Source of the DNA: Flaviflexus ciconiae
GTDB taxonomy: Bacteria; Actinomycetota; Actinomycetes; Actinomycetales; Actinomycetaceae
Reading direction: 5' to 3'
Length of the DNA: 64,000 nucleotides
Assembly: GCF_003971195.1 (NCBI RefSeq)
Contig: NZ_CP034593.1
Span: forward strand, 1,736,001-1,800,000
Part shown: one piece after another, positions 35,521-45,626 of the stretch
Layout of the letters: each line of letters opens with the position of its first letter
Position numbering within the stretch: position 1 is the stretch's first letter
Position numbers and translations under genes: made by a program
The notes under the pieces: generated by a model
What the model was told of the DNA's origin: nothing
The model's input: only the letters and a program-made list of their open reading frames with translations
Databases searched by the model: none

Positions 35521-38238
35521 TTAGACCTCGTCAGGAGCCTCGTTCGAAACCGCTGCGCGGCCCGCCTCGAGGCGTGCCACGGGGACGCGGAACGGGGAGC
35601 AGGACACGTAGTCGAGCCCAACCGAATGGAAGAAGTGGATTGACTGCGGATCTCCACCGTGCTCGCCACAGACACCGCACTGGATCTCCGGCTTCACCGA
35701 GCGAGCATTCTTCATGCCGATGGAGACAAGCTTGCCAACACCGCGAGTGTCGATCGACTCGAACGGCGATACACCGAAGACGCCGAGATCGAAGTACTCG
35801 TTGAAGAATGTTGCTTCCACGTCGTCACGGGAGAAGCCCCACGCGGTCTGCGTCAGGTCATTTGTGCCGAACGAGAAGAAGTCAGCCTCTTCGGTGAGCG
35901 AATCGGCGGTGATTGCCGCGCGAGGAAGCTCAATCATGGCACCAACGGGAATGTCGAGCTTAACGCCACGATCCTCTTCGACCTTCGCGATGATCTCCAC
36001 AGCATCCTCACGGATGATCTGGAGCTCGCGGACGGAGCCAACGAGCGGAACCATAATCTCCGGCTTCGGATCGCCCCCGGCCTCAATGCGGTCGGCCGCA
36101 GCTTCGGCAATGGCGCGGATCTGAAGTCCAAACAGTCCCCGAAGCTTCAGACCAAGGCGGACACCACGCAGACCCAGCATGGGGTTCTGTTCATGATTCT
36201 CGCGGACGGTCTCAAGAAGCTTCTTCTCCTCTGCCGTAACCCCTTCGCCCTGCGCTTCCTTGACGGCAAGCTTGACCGACAGTTCCGTGAGGTCCGGAAG
36301 GAACTCGTGGAGCGGTGGGTCAATGAGACGGACCGTGGTGGGCAGACCATTCATCGCTTCGAAGATACCAACGAAGTCGCCACGCTGGAGCGGGCCGAGA
36401 GCATCGAATGCTTCTTCCTGCTCCTCTCCCGAATCAGCAAGAATGACCTTTTCGATGAGCTGGCGGCGGTCGCCAAGGAACATGTGCTCGGTGCGGCACA
36501 ATCCAATACCGGTGGCGCCAAAGGCGCGTGCCCGAGCAGCATCCTCCGGAGCGTCCGCATTCGCACGGACCGTCAGGCGGGCCCGCTTATCGGCGTGCGT
36601 GAGCAGCAGGTGGACCGAGGTAACAAGTTCCTTCGTCGCCTCATCCTGGGCGGCCGCTAGACCAGCATCCAGGCCCTGCTCAATGTAGATCGTGACCGGC
36701 GACGGAACAACGGGGACCTCCCCGAGGAAGACTTCACCGGACGTGCCATCGATCGCGATAACGTCACCGGCCTTGAGAACGCGGTCAGAGCCGCGCACCG
36801 TGAGCGTTCCTTCGGCGGCATTCACCTGCAGGGCTTCGGCGCCGACAACACAGCAACGGCCCATGCCGCGGGCAACCACGGCAGCGTGGGAGGTCTTACC
36901 ACCGCGCGCGGTAAGAATGCCGGAAGCAACAACCATGCCCTCGAGGTCATCAGGGTTCGTTTCCCTGCGGACCAGGATGACATCCGCGCCAGCGTTGGTG
37001 CGCTCAACGGCCTGCGCATTCGAGAACACGATCTCGCCAACGGCGGCACCCGGGGACGCCGCCATACCCTTCGTCAGGACCGTCTTGTCGGCCTCGTCAT
37101 CGAACTGCGGGAAGAGAAGCTGGGTGAGTTGCTCGCCGTTCACGCGGGTTAGGGCCTCATCGCGAGTGATCAGGCGCTCCTCAACAAGCTGAGCCGCGAT
37201 CTTGAAGGCCGCGGACGCCGTCCTCTTACCAACGCGCGTCTGCAGAAGCCAGAGCTTACCCTCCTCAACCGTGAACTCGATGTCGCACATGTCGCGGTAG
37301 TGGGTTTCCAGCGTGTGCATCGTGTCGAGCAGTTCGTCGTACGACTTCTTGTCGAGTTGCTCGAGATCCTCGAGAGCCAGGGTGTTGCGGATACCGGCAA
37401 CGACATCCTCACCCTGTGCGTTAACGAGGTAGTCGCCATAAATGCCGGAGTGCCCCGAAGAGGGGTCGCGGGTGAAGCAGACACCGGTTCCCGACTTGTC
37501 ACCCATGTTGCCGAACACCATCGCCTGCACGTTGACGGCAGTGCCAAGGTCGTGGGGGATGCGCTCGCGGCGGCGGTAGATTAGTGCGCGGTCCGTATTC
37601 CAGGAGCGGAACACGGCCTCAACGGCACCGTCGAGCTGTTCGCGGGGATCCTGCGGGAAGGGATTACCGGTTTCGCGCTCAACGATTGCCTTGAACTCAT
37701 CAACAAGCTCCTTGAGAGCTTCGACATCTAGCTCGGTATCATGCGTGATTCCACGCGACTCCTTCGCAGCATCGAGGGCATCCGAGAAGTAGTCACCGTC
37801 GATGTCGAGAACGGTCTTGCCGAACATCTGGATCAGGCGCCGATAGGAGTCCCACGCGAAGCGCGGATTACCGGAACGCTCGGCGAGGCCGTGAATAGAT
37901 TCGTCGTTCAGGCCAATGTTGAGGACCGTCTCCATCATGCCCGGCATGGAGAACTTGGCGCCGGAACGGACGGACACAAGAAGCGGATTTTCGGCCTCCC
38001 CGAGCTTCTTACCCATATCCATTTCCATTTGGCGCAGTGCGGTGGTCACCTCCACCTGCAGAGAATCGGGGGAATAGCCATACTGCAGATATGTCTGGCA
38101 GGCTTCCGTTGAAATTGTGAACCCTGGGGGTACAGGAATTCCGAGCTTCATCATCTCTGCGAGGTTGGCACCCTTACCGCCCAGCAGATCCTTCATGTCT
38201 TTATCACCTTCGGTGAAGGCGTAGACGTACTTGGTCAT
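35521..38238 (-). CDS. ppdK: Pyruvate, phosphate dikinase
   Basis: Interconverts pyruvate, ATP and phosphate with phosphoenolpyruvate, AMP and pyrophosphate. The 905-residue protein begins TKYVYAFTEGDKDMKDLLGG and KGANLAEMMKLGIPVPPGFT. The phosphohistidine motif is LTARGGKTSHAAVVARGMGR. The C-terminal PEP domain has the catalytic Cys in CGVCGEHGGDP. The ATG at 38238 has GGAGG seven bases before it; a longer open frame upstream is not needed. With the sugar-acid operon and pyrophosphatase in this window, it offers a route from pyruvate back to PEP. Confidence 0.97.
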   Translation of the reverse strand: MTKYVYAFTEGDKDMKDLLGGKGANLAEMMKLGIPVPPGFTISTEACQTYLQYGYSPDSLQVEVTTALRQMEMDMGKKLGEAENPLLVSVRSGAKFSMPGMMETVLNIGLNDESIHGLAERSGNPRFAWDSYRRLIQMFGKTVLDIDGDYFSDALDAAKESRGITHDTELDVEALKELVDEFKAIVERETGNPFPQDPREQLDGAVEAVFRSWNTDRALIYRRRERIPHDLGTAVNVQAMVFGNMGDKSGTGVCFTRDPSSGHSGIYGDYLVNAQGEDVVAGIRNTLALEDLEQLDKKSYDELLDTMHTLETHYRDMCDIEFTVEEGKLWLLQTRVGKRTASAAFKIAAQLVEERLITRDEALTRVNGEQLTQLLFPQFDDEADKTVLTKGMAASPGAAVGEIVFSNAQAVERTNAGADVILVRRETNPDDLEGMVVASGILTARGGKTSHAAVVARGMGRCCVVGAEALQVNAAEGTLTVRGSDRVLKAGDVIAIDGTSGEVFLGEVPVVPSPVTIYIEQGLDAGLAAAQDEATKELVTSVHLLLTHADKRARLTVRANADAPEDAARARAFGATGIGLCRTEHMFLGDRRQLIEKVILADSGEEQEEAFDALGPLQRGDFVGIFEAMNGLPTTVRLIDPPLHEFLPDLTELSVKLAVKEAQGEGVTAEEKKLLETVRENHEQNPMLGLRGVRLGLKLRGLFGLQIRAIAEAAADRIEAGGDPKPEIMVPLVGSVRELQIIREDAVEIIAKVEEDRGVKLDIPVGAMIELPRAAITADSLTEEADFFSFGTNDLTQTAWGFSRDDVEATFFNEYFDLGVFGVSPFESIDTRGVGKLVSIGMKNARSVKPEIQCGVCGEHGGDPQSIHFFHSVGLDYVSCSPFRVPVARLEAGRAAVSNEAPDEV

Positions 38239-38378
38239 CAGTTTCCTCCGTTGGACCCTGTCCGTAATGTGTATTACGTCACGAATCAAGTTAACACCTT
38301 GGTCCCATTCAGTGAGCGACCAAGGTCCCACCATCCGTCTCTCCATTATGTTCCAACGGAACGTGACATGCATGACAT

Positions 38379-38978
38379 ATGGCAGATATGCTGAAAACTC
38401 CACGGCAGGAGGCAAAAAAGGGCATGTTCTCATTTCTCACGCGCTCCTGGTGGGTGCCTTTCCTCGGAGGCATAGCCGCCATCGTCTTCGGTGTCCTGGC
38501 AATTGCCATGCCCGCGATCACGCTCCGCACCCTTATCATCGCTTTCGCCATCTTCCTGCTCGTCCAGGGCGGTTTTCTCATTTACGTCGGGCTCAAGAAG
38601 TACGAAGACGCTAAGGGCACCGCAATCACTTTCGCCGGAGTCATACTCGGAGTCGTCGGAATATGGACCTTAGTAGCGACAGATACTGCGGCCTCGCTCC
38701 TGATCATCATCATGGGAGCCTGGGCGCTGGCCCTCGGCCTCTGGACCCTCATTTCGGCCTTCTCCATCAAATCATTGACCGAGAAGTGGTGGCTCCCCGC
38801 CCTCGGCGGAATCCTTCTTGTCATCGCCGGCATTCTCGTCATTGCCCAACCGTGGACCGGTATCGCCGCCATTGCCATCACCATCGGTATCGGCTCCATC
38901 TCCTGGGGTGCGCTCCTCACCTGGATCGGCTGGACCCTGCGGTCCATCGCACCACCGGAAGAACCCGAGCCCCGTTAG
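38379..38978 (+). CDS. HdeD/DUF308-family membrane protein
   Basis: A 199-residue protein with six hydrophobic spans arranged as three similar pairs (SWWVPFLGGIAAIVFGVLAI and KWWLPALGGILLVIAGILVI show the repeat). This is the DUF308 pattern of HdeD acid-resistance membrane proteins. Acid resistance is known for HdeD of enterobacteria and is not shown for this group. It is divergent from ppdK across a 140-base gap. Confidence 0.88.
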   Translation: MADMLKTPRQEAKKGMFSFLTRSWWVPFLGGIAAIVFGVLAIAMPAITLRTLIIAFAIFLLVQGGFLIYVGLKKYEDAKGTAITFAGVILGVVGIWTLVATDTAASLLIIIMGAWALALGLWTLISAFSIKSLTEKWWLPALGGILLVIAGILVIAQPWTGIAAIAITIGIGSISWGALLTWIGWTLRSIAPPEEPEPR

Positions 38979-39042
38979 GCAAGCACGCAAGCATGCAAGG
39001 CCTCGAACGGGACGCGAGGCTTCGACCGACGTAGCGTTGGAC

Positions 39043-39106
39043 GGAAGACGCGTTGAGAGGAAGACCCGTTGAGAGGAAGACCCGTTGAGCGGAAGACGCG
39101 TTGAAC
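39043..39106. repeat. Four tandem 16-base repeats
   Basis: Four head-to-tail copies of GGAAGACSCGTTGARM at 39043-39058, 39059-39074, 39075-39090 and 39091-39106, with a few base changes between copies. They sit between convergent genes and are followed by GGGGCT-CA-AGCCCC (39107-39120). A smaller hairpin GCCTCG/CGAGGC near 39000-39019 is probably the terminator of the DUF308 gene. Confidence 0.85.
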
Positions 39107-39218
39107 GGGGCTCAAGCCCCTCCCAACGCGTTCAGAACGTCACCGGGAAATAGAGCTAGCGAGCGTCGACGACCACCCCCTTATCAACACCCCGATCCTC
39201 TGGTCTTTAGTGCGATCT

Positions 39219-40856
39219 CTAGTGCAGGCCGACGATCTCTCCGTCCACTACATCAATATCGAGTGCCGCTGGCCGCTTGGACAACCCCGGCATGGTCATG
39301 ATCGAGCCCGCAATGAGCACCACGAATCCTGCACCGGCCGAGAGCCTGACCTCACGGATCGGTAGCGTGTGCCCGGTGGGTGCGCCAAGCATTTTCTCCG
39401 AGGCGAATGAGTACTGGCTTTTGGCAATGCAGACGGGGAGGTGACCGTAGCCCCTTTCCTCCAGGCGCAAGATCTCCTTCTTTGCCGAGGCCGTCCACGT
39501 GACTCCGCCAGCCCGATAAACCCGGGTGGCAACGTTCAGGGCCTTCTCTTGGAGCCCTGCCTCATCGGGATAGCAGAACGTTGTCCGGCTCGGGGTCTTG
39601 AGTTCTTCCAGAACGGCCCGAGCAAGGTCGGTGGCGCCCTCTCCCCCATTCGCAAAGTGCGAGCTTGTCACAGCATGGACGCCAAGCGGGGCAAGAGCCT
39701 GCTTAACCGCCTCGATCTCCACTTCCGTGTCGGTGGCAAACTCGTTGAGGGCAACAAGAACCGACTGACCAAACACTCCTTGGAGGTTCTCGACGTGACG
39801 GACCAGGTTAACGATTCCCGCACGCAGAGCATCAACGTTTTCTTCCGCTAACTCCGCCAGCGGAACACCGCCGTGGTATTTGAGGGCGCGGACGGTTGCG
39901 ACAACCACGGAAAGATCCGGTCGTAGCCCAGACTGGCGACACTTTATGTCAATGAACTTCTCCGCCCCAAGATCTGCCCCGAAGCCCGCTTCAGTGATCG
40001 CAATTGTGCCCGTGGCCAAGGCTGCCCTCGTCGCGATAATGCTGTTGCATCCGTGAGCAATATTCGCGAACGGTCCGCCGTGCACAAAAGCGGGGGTTCC
40101 CTCCAGGGTCTGAACGAGATTTGGTGCAAGTGCCGAGGCCAGAATCGCGGTGAGTGAGCCCTGCACCCCGAGGTCAGCAACGGTGGCTTCTCCACCATCA
40201 AACCGGTCCCCAATAACGATCCGGGCGAGCCGGTCCTTCAGGTCGTCGGGGGACTCCGCCAGGCACAGGACAGCCATAATCTGGCTGGCAGCCGTAATGT
40301 CGAAACCGGTTTCTCTCACGACGCCGTTTGCTCGGCCCCCGAGCGAGGTAATGATTGTGCGGAGCGTCCGGTCGTTAACGTCGATTGCACGGCGAAGCCC
40401 GACGGCCCGCGGATCAATCCCCAGTTCGTTACCGTGATGGATGTGGTTATCGACGAGGGCAACAAGAAGATTGTTGGCCTCCGCGATTGCCGCAAAGTCT
40501 CCCGTAAAGTGCAGGTTGATATCGGTCTCGGGAACCAGCAACGCCTTACCACCCCCGGTCGCCCCTCCTTTCATCCCGAACACGGGACCCATGGACGGCT
40601 CCCTCAGTGCAAGAACGGCTTCTTCGCCAATTCTTCTGAGCCCGTCCGCCAAGCCAATCGATGTTGTCGTCTTTCCTTCCCCGGCGGGCGTTGGCGACAT
40701 TGCCGTCACCAGCACAAGCTTCGAGTCGTTTTCGGGGCGGGACGACAGCCAGTCCAGGTCGACTTTGGCCTTGTCGTGGCCGTATCGGAGAAGAGCATCA
40801 TCGGGGATGTTGAGTGATGCGGCGACGGCTGAAATCGGGTGAGAAGTACGCGTCAT
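39219..40856 (-). CDS. fhs: Formate-tetrahydrofolate ligase
   Basis: Forms 10-formyl-tetrahydrofolate from formate, ATP and tetrahydrofolate. The protein has the nucleotide loop TPAGEGKTTTSIGLADGL, EPSMGPVFGMKGGATGGG, NLHFTGDFAAIAEANNLL and VVVATVRALKYHGGVP. The ATG at 40856 gives 545 residues; a TTG seven codons earlier is less likely. It supplies one-carbon units, complementing the folate genes at the left of the window. Confidence 0.96.
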   Translation of the reverse strand: MTRTSHPISAVAASLNIPDDALLRYGHDKAKVDLDWLSSRPENDSKLVLVTAMSPTPAGEGKTTTSIGLADGLRRIGEEAVLALREPSMGPVFGMKGGATGGGKALLVPETDINLHFTGDFAAIAEANNLLVALVDNHIHHGNELGIDPRAVGLRRAIDVNDRTLRTIITSLGGRANGVVRETGFDITAASQIMAVLCLAESPDDLKDRLARIVIGDRFDGGEATVADLGVQGSLTAILASALAPNLVQTLEGTPAFVHGGPFANIAHGCNSIIATRAALATGTIAITEAGFGADLGAEKFIDIKCRQSGLRPDLSVVVATVRALKYHGGVPLAELAEENVDALRAGIVNLVRHVENLQGVFGQSVLVALNEFATDTEVEIEAVKQALAPLGVHAVTSSHFANGGEGATDLARAVLEELKTPSRTTFCYPDEAGLQEKALNVATRVYRAGGVTWTASAKKEILRLEERGYGHLPVCIAKSQYSFASEKMLGAPTGHTLPIREVRLSAGAGFVVLIAGSIMTMPGLSKRPAALDIDVVDGEIVGLH

Positions 40857-41206
40857 GATTTCAGAATATGCTGTCAAACCCCACCTACCGTGCGGTAATC
40901 AGACCCTCTTTGCACCAGTTCAGTCTCCACCCGCAGCAGCGCAATCCGGAACAGGAAAATACCTCAGAACTATCCCACATGAAGCTCTCAACATCTATTG
41001 CTTACCTAGCAGGCTAACAAGGTCTTGCTCCTTCCAACGCGCCGTCTTTCATCCTGTGCGATCAGGGAACAACGGTCCCAGACTAGGCAACGGCGGAGTA
41101 ACACGGGGTCAATAGTTTTATCGGGTACGCCGAAGGGGAGAAGAATTGTTTCTTCTCCCTTCGGTTACATTATTCAGTCAGGCTCTGGGCCCGCTACCTG
41201 CCGGTG
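40857..41206. other. Intergenic, no gene; clpC terminator hairpin
   Basis: No supported ORF. A long hairpin at 41130-41164 (about 15 base pairs with one bulged G, short loop) lies 42 bases past the clpC stop and is its probable terminator, although no U tract follows on the minus strand. The rest holds the fhs promoter region. Confidence 0.6.
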
Positions 41207-43741
41207 TTACTGCTGTGGGCCGGTTTCCAGTGCGGTGTCGTCGAGTTCATCGACGGCCTGATCAATTTCGGCTTCCTTATCAGCCTCGACATCATCACCT
41301 TCGAACGTGAACGACATCGGAATGTTCTCCTTGTCGACGTCCACGCGGATGGTCTGGCCAGCCTTGAGGTCGCCGAACAGGATCTTCTCAGACAGTGCGT
41401 CCTCGATCTCTCGCTGGATTGCACGACGCAGCGGGCGAGCACCCAGAACCGGGTCGTAGCCGCGCTCTGCAAGGAGCTCCTTGGCATCCTGAGAGATCTC
41501 GATCTTCATCTCCTGGACCGCGAGGCGTTCTGCCAGCTGCGCAATCATGAGGTCGACGATCTTGAGGACCTCGTCCTGCGTGAGCTGCGGGAAGACGATG
41601 GTCTCGTCAACACGGTTGAGGAACTCGGGCCGGAAGTGCTGCTTCAGCTCGTCATTCACCTTCGACTTCATTCGCTCGTAGGACGTGCCGGTGTCGCCGA
41701 CCACCTGGAAACCGGTGTTCTGTGCGCGGGCAATGTCCTTCGTGCCGAGGTTCGTCGTCATGATGATGACCGTGTTCTTGAAGTCAACAACGCGTCCCTG
41801 CGAGTCCGTGAGGCGACCCTCTTCGAGGATCTGCAGGAGCGAGTTGAACAGGTCCTGGTGAGCCTTCTCCACCTCGTCAAACAGGATGACGGAGAACGGG
41901 CGACGGCGAACCTTCTCGGTCAGCTGTCCACCATCCTCGTATCCGACGTAGCCGGGAGGGGCACCGAAGAGGCGGGAAACGGTGTGCTTCTCCGCGTACT
42001 CCGACATGTCGAGCGTGATGAGTGCTTCCTCATCGCCGAACAGGAACTCGGCGAGCGCCTTTGCCAGCTCAGTCTTACCAACACCGGTCGGGCCGGCGAA
42101 GATGAACGAACCGCCGGGGCGCTTCGGGTCCTTAAGACCTGCACGAGTGCGTCGCATTGCCTGGGACAGGGACTTGATTGCCTCGTCCTGGCCAACGATC
42201 CGCTTGTGCAGCTCGTCCTCCATGCGGAGCAACTTCTGCGACTCTTCCTCGGTGAGCTTGAAGACGGGGATACCGGTGGACATAGCGAGTACCTCTGAAA
42301 TGAGGTCTTCGTCGACGACGGACACCTGGTCCATGTCGCCCGCTTTCCATGCTTTATCCTTCTCGGCACGCTCCTCGGCGAGGCGCTGTTCCTTGTCGCG
42401 GAGCGCGGCAGCCTTCTCGAAGTCCTGGCCATCGATCGCGGATTCCTTCTGCTTGCGAACGTCGGCGATCTTCTCGTCGAGCTCACGAAGCTCCGGCGGC
42501 GCCGTCATCTTCCGAATCGCGAGGCGGGCACCGGCCTCATCAATCAGGTCAATGGCCTTATCCGGCAGGAAACGGTCGTTCACGTAGCGATCCGAGAGGG
42601 TCGCCGCTGCCTCGATCGCGTCGTCCGTAATGGTGACACGGTGGAAAGCCTCGTAGCGGTCGCGGAGCCCGCGAAGGATGTCGGCGGTCTGCTCGACGGT
42701 CGGCTGATCCACCTGGATGGGCTGGAAGCGACGCTCAAGTGCCGCGTCCTTTTCAATGTGCTTACGATACTCGTCGAGAGTCGTGGCACCGATGATCTGG
42801 AGCTCGCCACGAGCCATCATGGGCTTCAGTAGCGAAGCCGCGTCGAGCGCGCCCTCTGCGGCGCCGGCGCCAACCATGGTGTGAACCTCGTCGATGAAGA
42901 GGATGATGTCACCGCGGGTGTTGACTTCCTTCAGGATCTTCTTAAGGCGCTCCTCGAAGTCACCGCGGTAGCGGGAGCCGGCAACGAGCGAACCCATGTC
43001 GAGCGCGTACAGCTGCTTGTCACGGAGGGTCTCCGGGACATCTCCCGAGGAAATCGACTGGGCAAGGCCCTCGACAACGGCGGTCTTACCAACGCCGGGC
43101 TCGCCAATGAGAACGGGGTTGTTCTTCGTGCGGCGGGACAGCACCTGCATGACTCGCTCAGTCTCGGTGTTGCGTCCGATAACGGGATCCAGCTTGCGTT
43201 CCCTCGCGGCCTGCGTGAGGTTACGGCCAAACTGGTCAAGAACGGTCGAACCGGCCTTCTGGCCCTCGCGGGGGCCGGTGCCAGCTCCGACGGGTTCCTT
43301 GCCCTGGTAGCCGCTCATGAGCTGGTTAACCTGCTGGCGTACCCGTCCAAGGTCGGCACCGAGCTTGACGAGAACCTTCGCGGCAACGCCATCCTGCTCG
43401 CGGAGCAGGCCGAGGAGGAGGTGCTCGGTTCCGATGTAGGAGTGCCCAAGCTGCAGGCCCTCCCTCAGGGCATACTCAAGAACCTTCTTCGCACGCGGCG
43501 TGAAGGGAATGTGGCCGGAGGGGTTTTCGTTCCCCTCGCCAATAATGTCAATGACCTGGACGCGTACATCGTCCAGGGAAATGTCGAGGGCCTCCAGGGC
43601 CTTCGCTGCGACACCCTCACCCTCACGAATGAGGCCGAGCAGAATGTGCTCCGTGCCCAGGTACTTGTGCTTGAGGTTGCGAGCCTCATCCTGAGCCAGC
43701 ACGATTACGCGCCGCGCACGGTCAGTAAACCGTTCGAACAT
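41207..43741 (-). CDS. clpC: ATP-dependent Clp protease ATPase subunit ClpC
   Basis: Hsp100 unfoldase of 844 residues that feeds proteins to ClpP. It has the double Clp-N domain ([40 protein letters not shown] and [20 protein letters not shown]). AAA-1 has [16 protein letters not shown], a UVR-like coiled middle domain follows ([20 protein letters not shown]), and AAA-2 has [20 protein letters not shown]. It is an essential-type quality-control protein in actinobacteria. A ClgR-like box stands about 60 bases before the start. Confidence 0.97.
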   Translation of the reverse strand: MFERFTDRARRVIVLAQDEARNLKHKYLGTEHILLGLIREGEGVAAKALEALDISLDDVRVQVIDIIGEGNENPSGHIPFTPRAKKVLEYALREGLQLGHSYIGTEHLLLGLLREQDGVAAKVLVKLGADLGRVRQQVNQLMSGYQGKEPVGAGTGPREGQKAGSTVLDQFGRNLTQAARERKLDPVIGRNTETERVMQVLSRRTKNNPVLIGEPGVGKTAVVEGLAQSISSGDVPETLRDKQLYALDMGSLVAGSRYRGDFEERLKKILKEVNTRGDIILFIDEVHTMVGAGAAEGALDAASLLKPMMARGELQIIGATTLDEYRKHIEKDAALERRFQPIQVDQPTVEQTADILRGLRDRYEAFHRVTITDDAIEAAATLSDRYVNDRFLPDKAIDLIDEAGARLAIRKMTAPPELRELDEKIADVRKQKESAIDGQDFEKAAALRDKEQRLAEERAEKDKAWKAGDMDQVSVVDEDLISEVLAMSTGIPVFKLTEEESQKLLRMEDELHKRIVGQDEAIKSLSQAMRRTRAGLKDPKRPGGSFIFAGPTGVGKTELAKALAEFLFGDEEALITLDMSEYAEKHTVSRLFGAPPGYVGYEDGGQLTEKVRRRPFSVILFDEVEKAHQDLFNSLLQILEEGRLTDSQGRVVDFKNTVIIMTTNLGTKDIARAQNTGFQVVGDTGTSYERMKSKVNDELKQHFRPEFLNRVDETIVFPQLTQDEVLKIVDLMIAQLAERLAVQEMKIEISQDAKELLAERGYDPVLGARPLRRAIQREIEDALSEKILFGDLKAGQTIRVDVDKENIPMSFTFEGDDVEADKEAEIDQAVDELDDTALETGPQQ

Positions 43742-43799
43742 TGCGCCTCCTTTAATAGCTTCACCTACTCTAACGAAAGGATCCGGAGGCCTATGCCTG

Positions 43800-43817
43800 T
43801 GTTCGCCGCTGGCGTTA
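43800..43817 (-). promoter_or_regulatory. ClgR-like box before clpC
   Basis: The plus strand reads TGTTCGCCGCTGGCGTTA. It fits the form of ClgR sites (CGC-N5-GCG core with A/T-rich flanks) at nearly all fixed positions. ClgR controls clpC and clpP genes in corynebacteria and streptomycetes. The match is by eye, and the flanks are imperfectly symmetrical. Confidence 0.45.
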
Positions 43818-43828
43818 GCAGACGGAAG

Positions 43829-44251
43829 TTAACATTCCCACCAGAGAGTAAACGGCCCGTCATTGACGGACTCCACCGCCATCATTGCCCCGAATACTCC
43901 CGTTTCGACGGTGAGCCCATGGTCGGTGCGCAGGCGCTCGGCAACCTTCTCGTACATCGGCTCGGCAACATCACCGGGCGCAGCATGCGACCAGGAGGGT
44001 CGCCGGCCCTTCCGGATATCCCCGTAGAGGGTGAACTGGGAGACAAGAAGAACGGGGAGCCCCGCCTCCGCGACGCTTCTGTCTTCAAAGATCCGCTGGT
44101 CCGCGATCTTGCGCGCGGTTAGCTCGATCTCCCGATCCCCATCATCGGGCTTTACCCCAAGGAGCACGAGAAGACCCCGATCAATCGACGACACGGTGAT
44201 TCCGTCAACTGACACGCTCGCGCTGGTGACCCGGGAAATAACGGCGCGCAC
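43829..44251 (-). CDS. dtd: D-aminoacyl-tRNA deacylase
   Basis: Removes D-amino acids wrongly charged to tRNA. The 140-residue protein has the SQFTLYGDIRKGRRPSW motif with the conserved Ser-Gln-x-Thr and, near the C-terminus, ESVNDGPFTLWWEC. The second motif is normally NxGPVT, so Val is replaced by Phe; the Gly-Pro pair used in chiral proofreading is kept. The GTG start overlaps the upstream stop (TAGTG). Confidence 0.93.
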   Translation of the reverse strand: MRAVISRVTSASVSVDGITVSSIDRGLLVLLGVKPDDGDREIELTARKIADQRIFEDRSVAEAGLPVLLVSQFTLYGDIRKGRRPSWSHAAPGDVAEPMYEKVAERLRTDHGLTVETGVFGAMMAVESVNDGPFTLWWEC

Positions 44252-44568
44252 TACCAGGACCCCCTGCCGCTATTGCCTCTGCCGCGCCCATTGCCGCGGC
44301 GGGGTAGTTCATCCAGCTTTGGCTTGATCGAACCCAGGTAGTAGACGACCAGGACGAAACAGGCGAGGGAGATGATGAAGCCGAAGGGAATTCTGGTCGT
44401 CAGCAGACCGGCGCGGAAAGCGCCAGCAGCGATCAGCAGGAGCACCCACTGCCACTTGCCCATCGTTCCCGCCCAGTCAAAGGCGGCCTTCTGCCGCGTG
44501 GCGGCATCAATTATCGCCCACAGGAACAGGGCGAGGATGAAGTAGTTGAAGAGAAGACCGGGGCTCAT
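44251..44568 (-). CDS. DUF2516 membrane protein
   Basis: A 105-residue protein with three hydrophobic spans (LFNYFILALFLWAIIDAATR; WVLLLIAAGAFRAGLL; FIISLACFVLVVYYLGS), then a short basic Gly/Arg tail. The DUF2516 family is actinobacterial and has no known function. It overlaps ygfZ (ATGA) and dtd, so all three are read together. Confidence 0.85.
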   Translation of the reverse strand: MSPGLLFNYFILALFLWAIIDAATRQKAAFDWAGTMGKWQWVLLLIAAGAFRAGLLTTRIPFGFIISLACFVLVVYYLGSIKPKLDELPRRGNGRGRGNSGRGSW

Positions 44569-45626
44569 GATGGGAGACGGCGTACCTTCGGGCGCTCGTA
44601 CGACAGTTCCGTACGACCGTCGGGGTTGACGATCACTTCGGCTAGGGCAGGCACCCCGTCAACGGTCAGTTCCGCATCAACCGGAGTGTTCCTCTTGAGA
44701 AGACCGAGGGCAACCGGCCCCTCGTCCATGTCCCGTCCCGAGCTGGTCACTGTGCCGACAACCTTCTCACCCATGAGAATCTCGGTGCCGGGACCCGGCA
44801 AGCGCTCCTCCGAACCATCGAGCTGAAGCAGGACAGCTCGGCGGGGCGGGCGCCCGAGATTCACGGTGCGAGCGATCGCTTCCTGCCCGCGATAGCAGCC
44901 CTTGTTCAGGTGAACGGCAGAGCGGAGCCAGTCCCACTCGTGCGGAAGCGACTTCTCGTCCCTATCAAGTGCGGGCCGGGGGCGCAGGTCAACGATCCGC
45001 TGGGCCTCCCAGGCCAGCATTCCCGCCATCTTCCCACCCCACTCATCGAGGGCCTCCGACTTCTCGGCGGTGGGAACTAGCGCGATAAAGCGCTTGCGAC
45101 CAAACGCGGGATGTTCCTCAGCAGGAACGCCGTAGGCAACGGAATCGGCCGGCACGTTCGGCCAGGGGTCCTGCCACGTAATAACCGCGCGCGGCACCGC
45201 GAATTCGCCGATGCCACCGAGCAGGGAAAGATCGTCCCGGAGAGTTACTTCCACGCGGAGCATGAACCTCATCTTTTGGAGGAACTCTGCGAGTTCCTCC
45301 CCCTGGCCAACATCGGCGATGAGGAAGAGCGTCTCGCCATCATCAACGACGGCCGCGGGAACCTGAATCCGTCCCTCGGCGGTCAGCAGGATGAGCTCGG
45401 TCGAAACACCCGGCTCAAGATTCATGATGTGCTGAGTCGTCAGGTTATGCACCCACGACAGACGGTCGGGGCCCGTGACCGTGACGACGCACATGTGGGA
45501 GAGATCAACGAGTGCCTCCCCCGCCATCAGCGCCCGTTGCTCGCGAGCAGGAGATCCGTAGTGTGCCGGGACAGCATCATCAATGCCGTCGCCCAGGACA
45601 GCTCCGGGAAGTTCTGCAGGAATCAA
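44565..45626 (-). CDS. ygfZ: Folate-binding YgfZ/GcvT-like protein
   Basis: A 353-residue protein of the YgfZ family, which uses tetrahydrofolate and helps maintain Fe-S enzymes. The signature is HLNKGCYRGQEAIART (KGCYxGQE). The N-terminal LVDLSHMCVVTVTGPDRLSW is the GcvT-like fold. It begins at TTG 45626: GGGAG stands five bases before it and the TTGA overlaps the previous stop. Neighbours fhs and fol genes handle the same cofactor. Confidence 0.93.
   Translation of the reverse strand: MIPAELPGAVLGDGIDDAVPAHYGSPAREQRALMAGEALVDLSHMCVVTVTGPDRLSWVHNLTTQHIMNLEPGVSTELILLTAEGRIQVPAAVVDDGETLFLIADVGQGEELAEFLQKMRFMLRVEVTLRDDLSLLGGIGEFAVPRAVITWQDPWPNVPADSVAYGVPAEEHPAFGRKRFIALVPTAEKSEALDEWGGKMAGMLAWEAQRIVDLRPRPALDRDEKSLPHEWDWLRSAVHLNKGCYRGQEAIARTVNLGRPPRRAVLLQLDGSEERLPGPGTEILMGEKVVGTVTSSGRDMDEGPVALGLLKRNTPVDAELTVDGVPALAEVIVNPDGRTELSYERPKVRRLPS

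Noticed and set aside
39043..39106. CRISPR-like array
   Set aside because: The 16-base units are contiguous, with no spacers, and no cas genes are present.
41204..42298. Plus-strand ORF of 364 codons (and the 42881-44122 ORF)
   Set aside because: Both are antisense shadows of clpC and dtd caused by GC-biased codon use.
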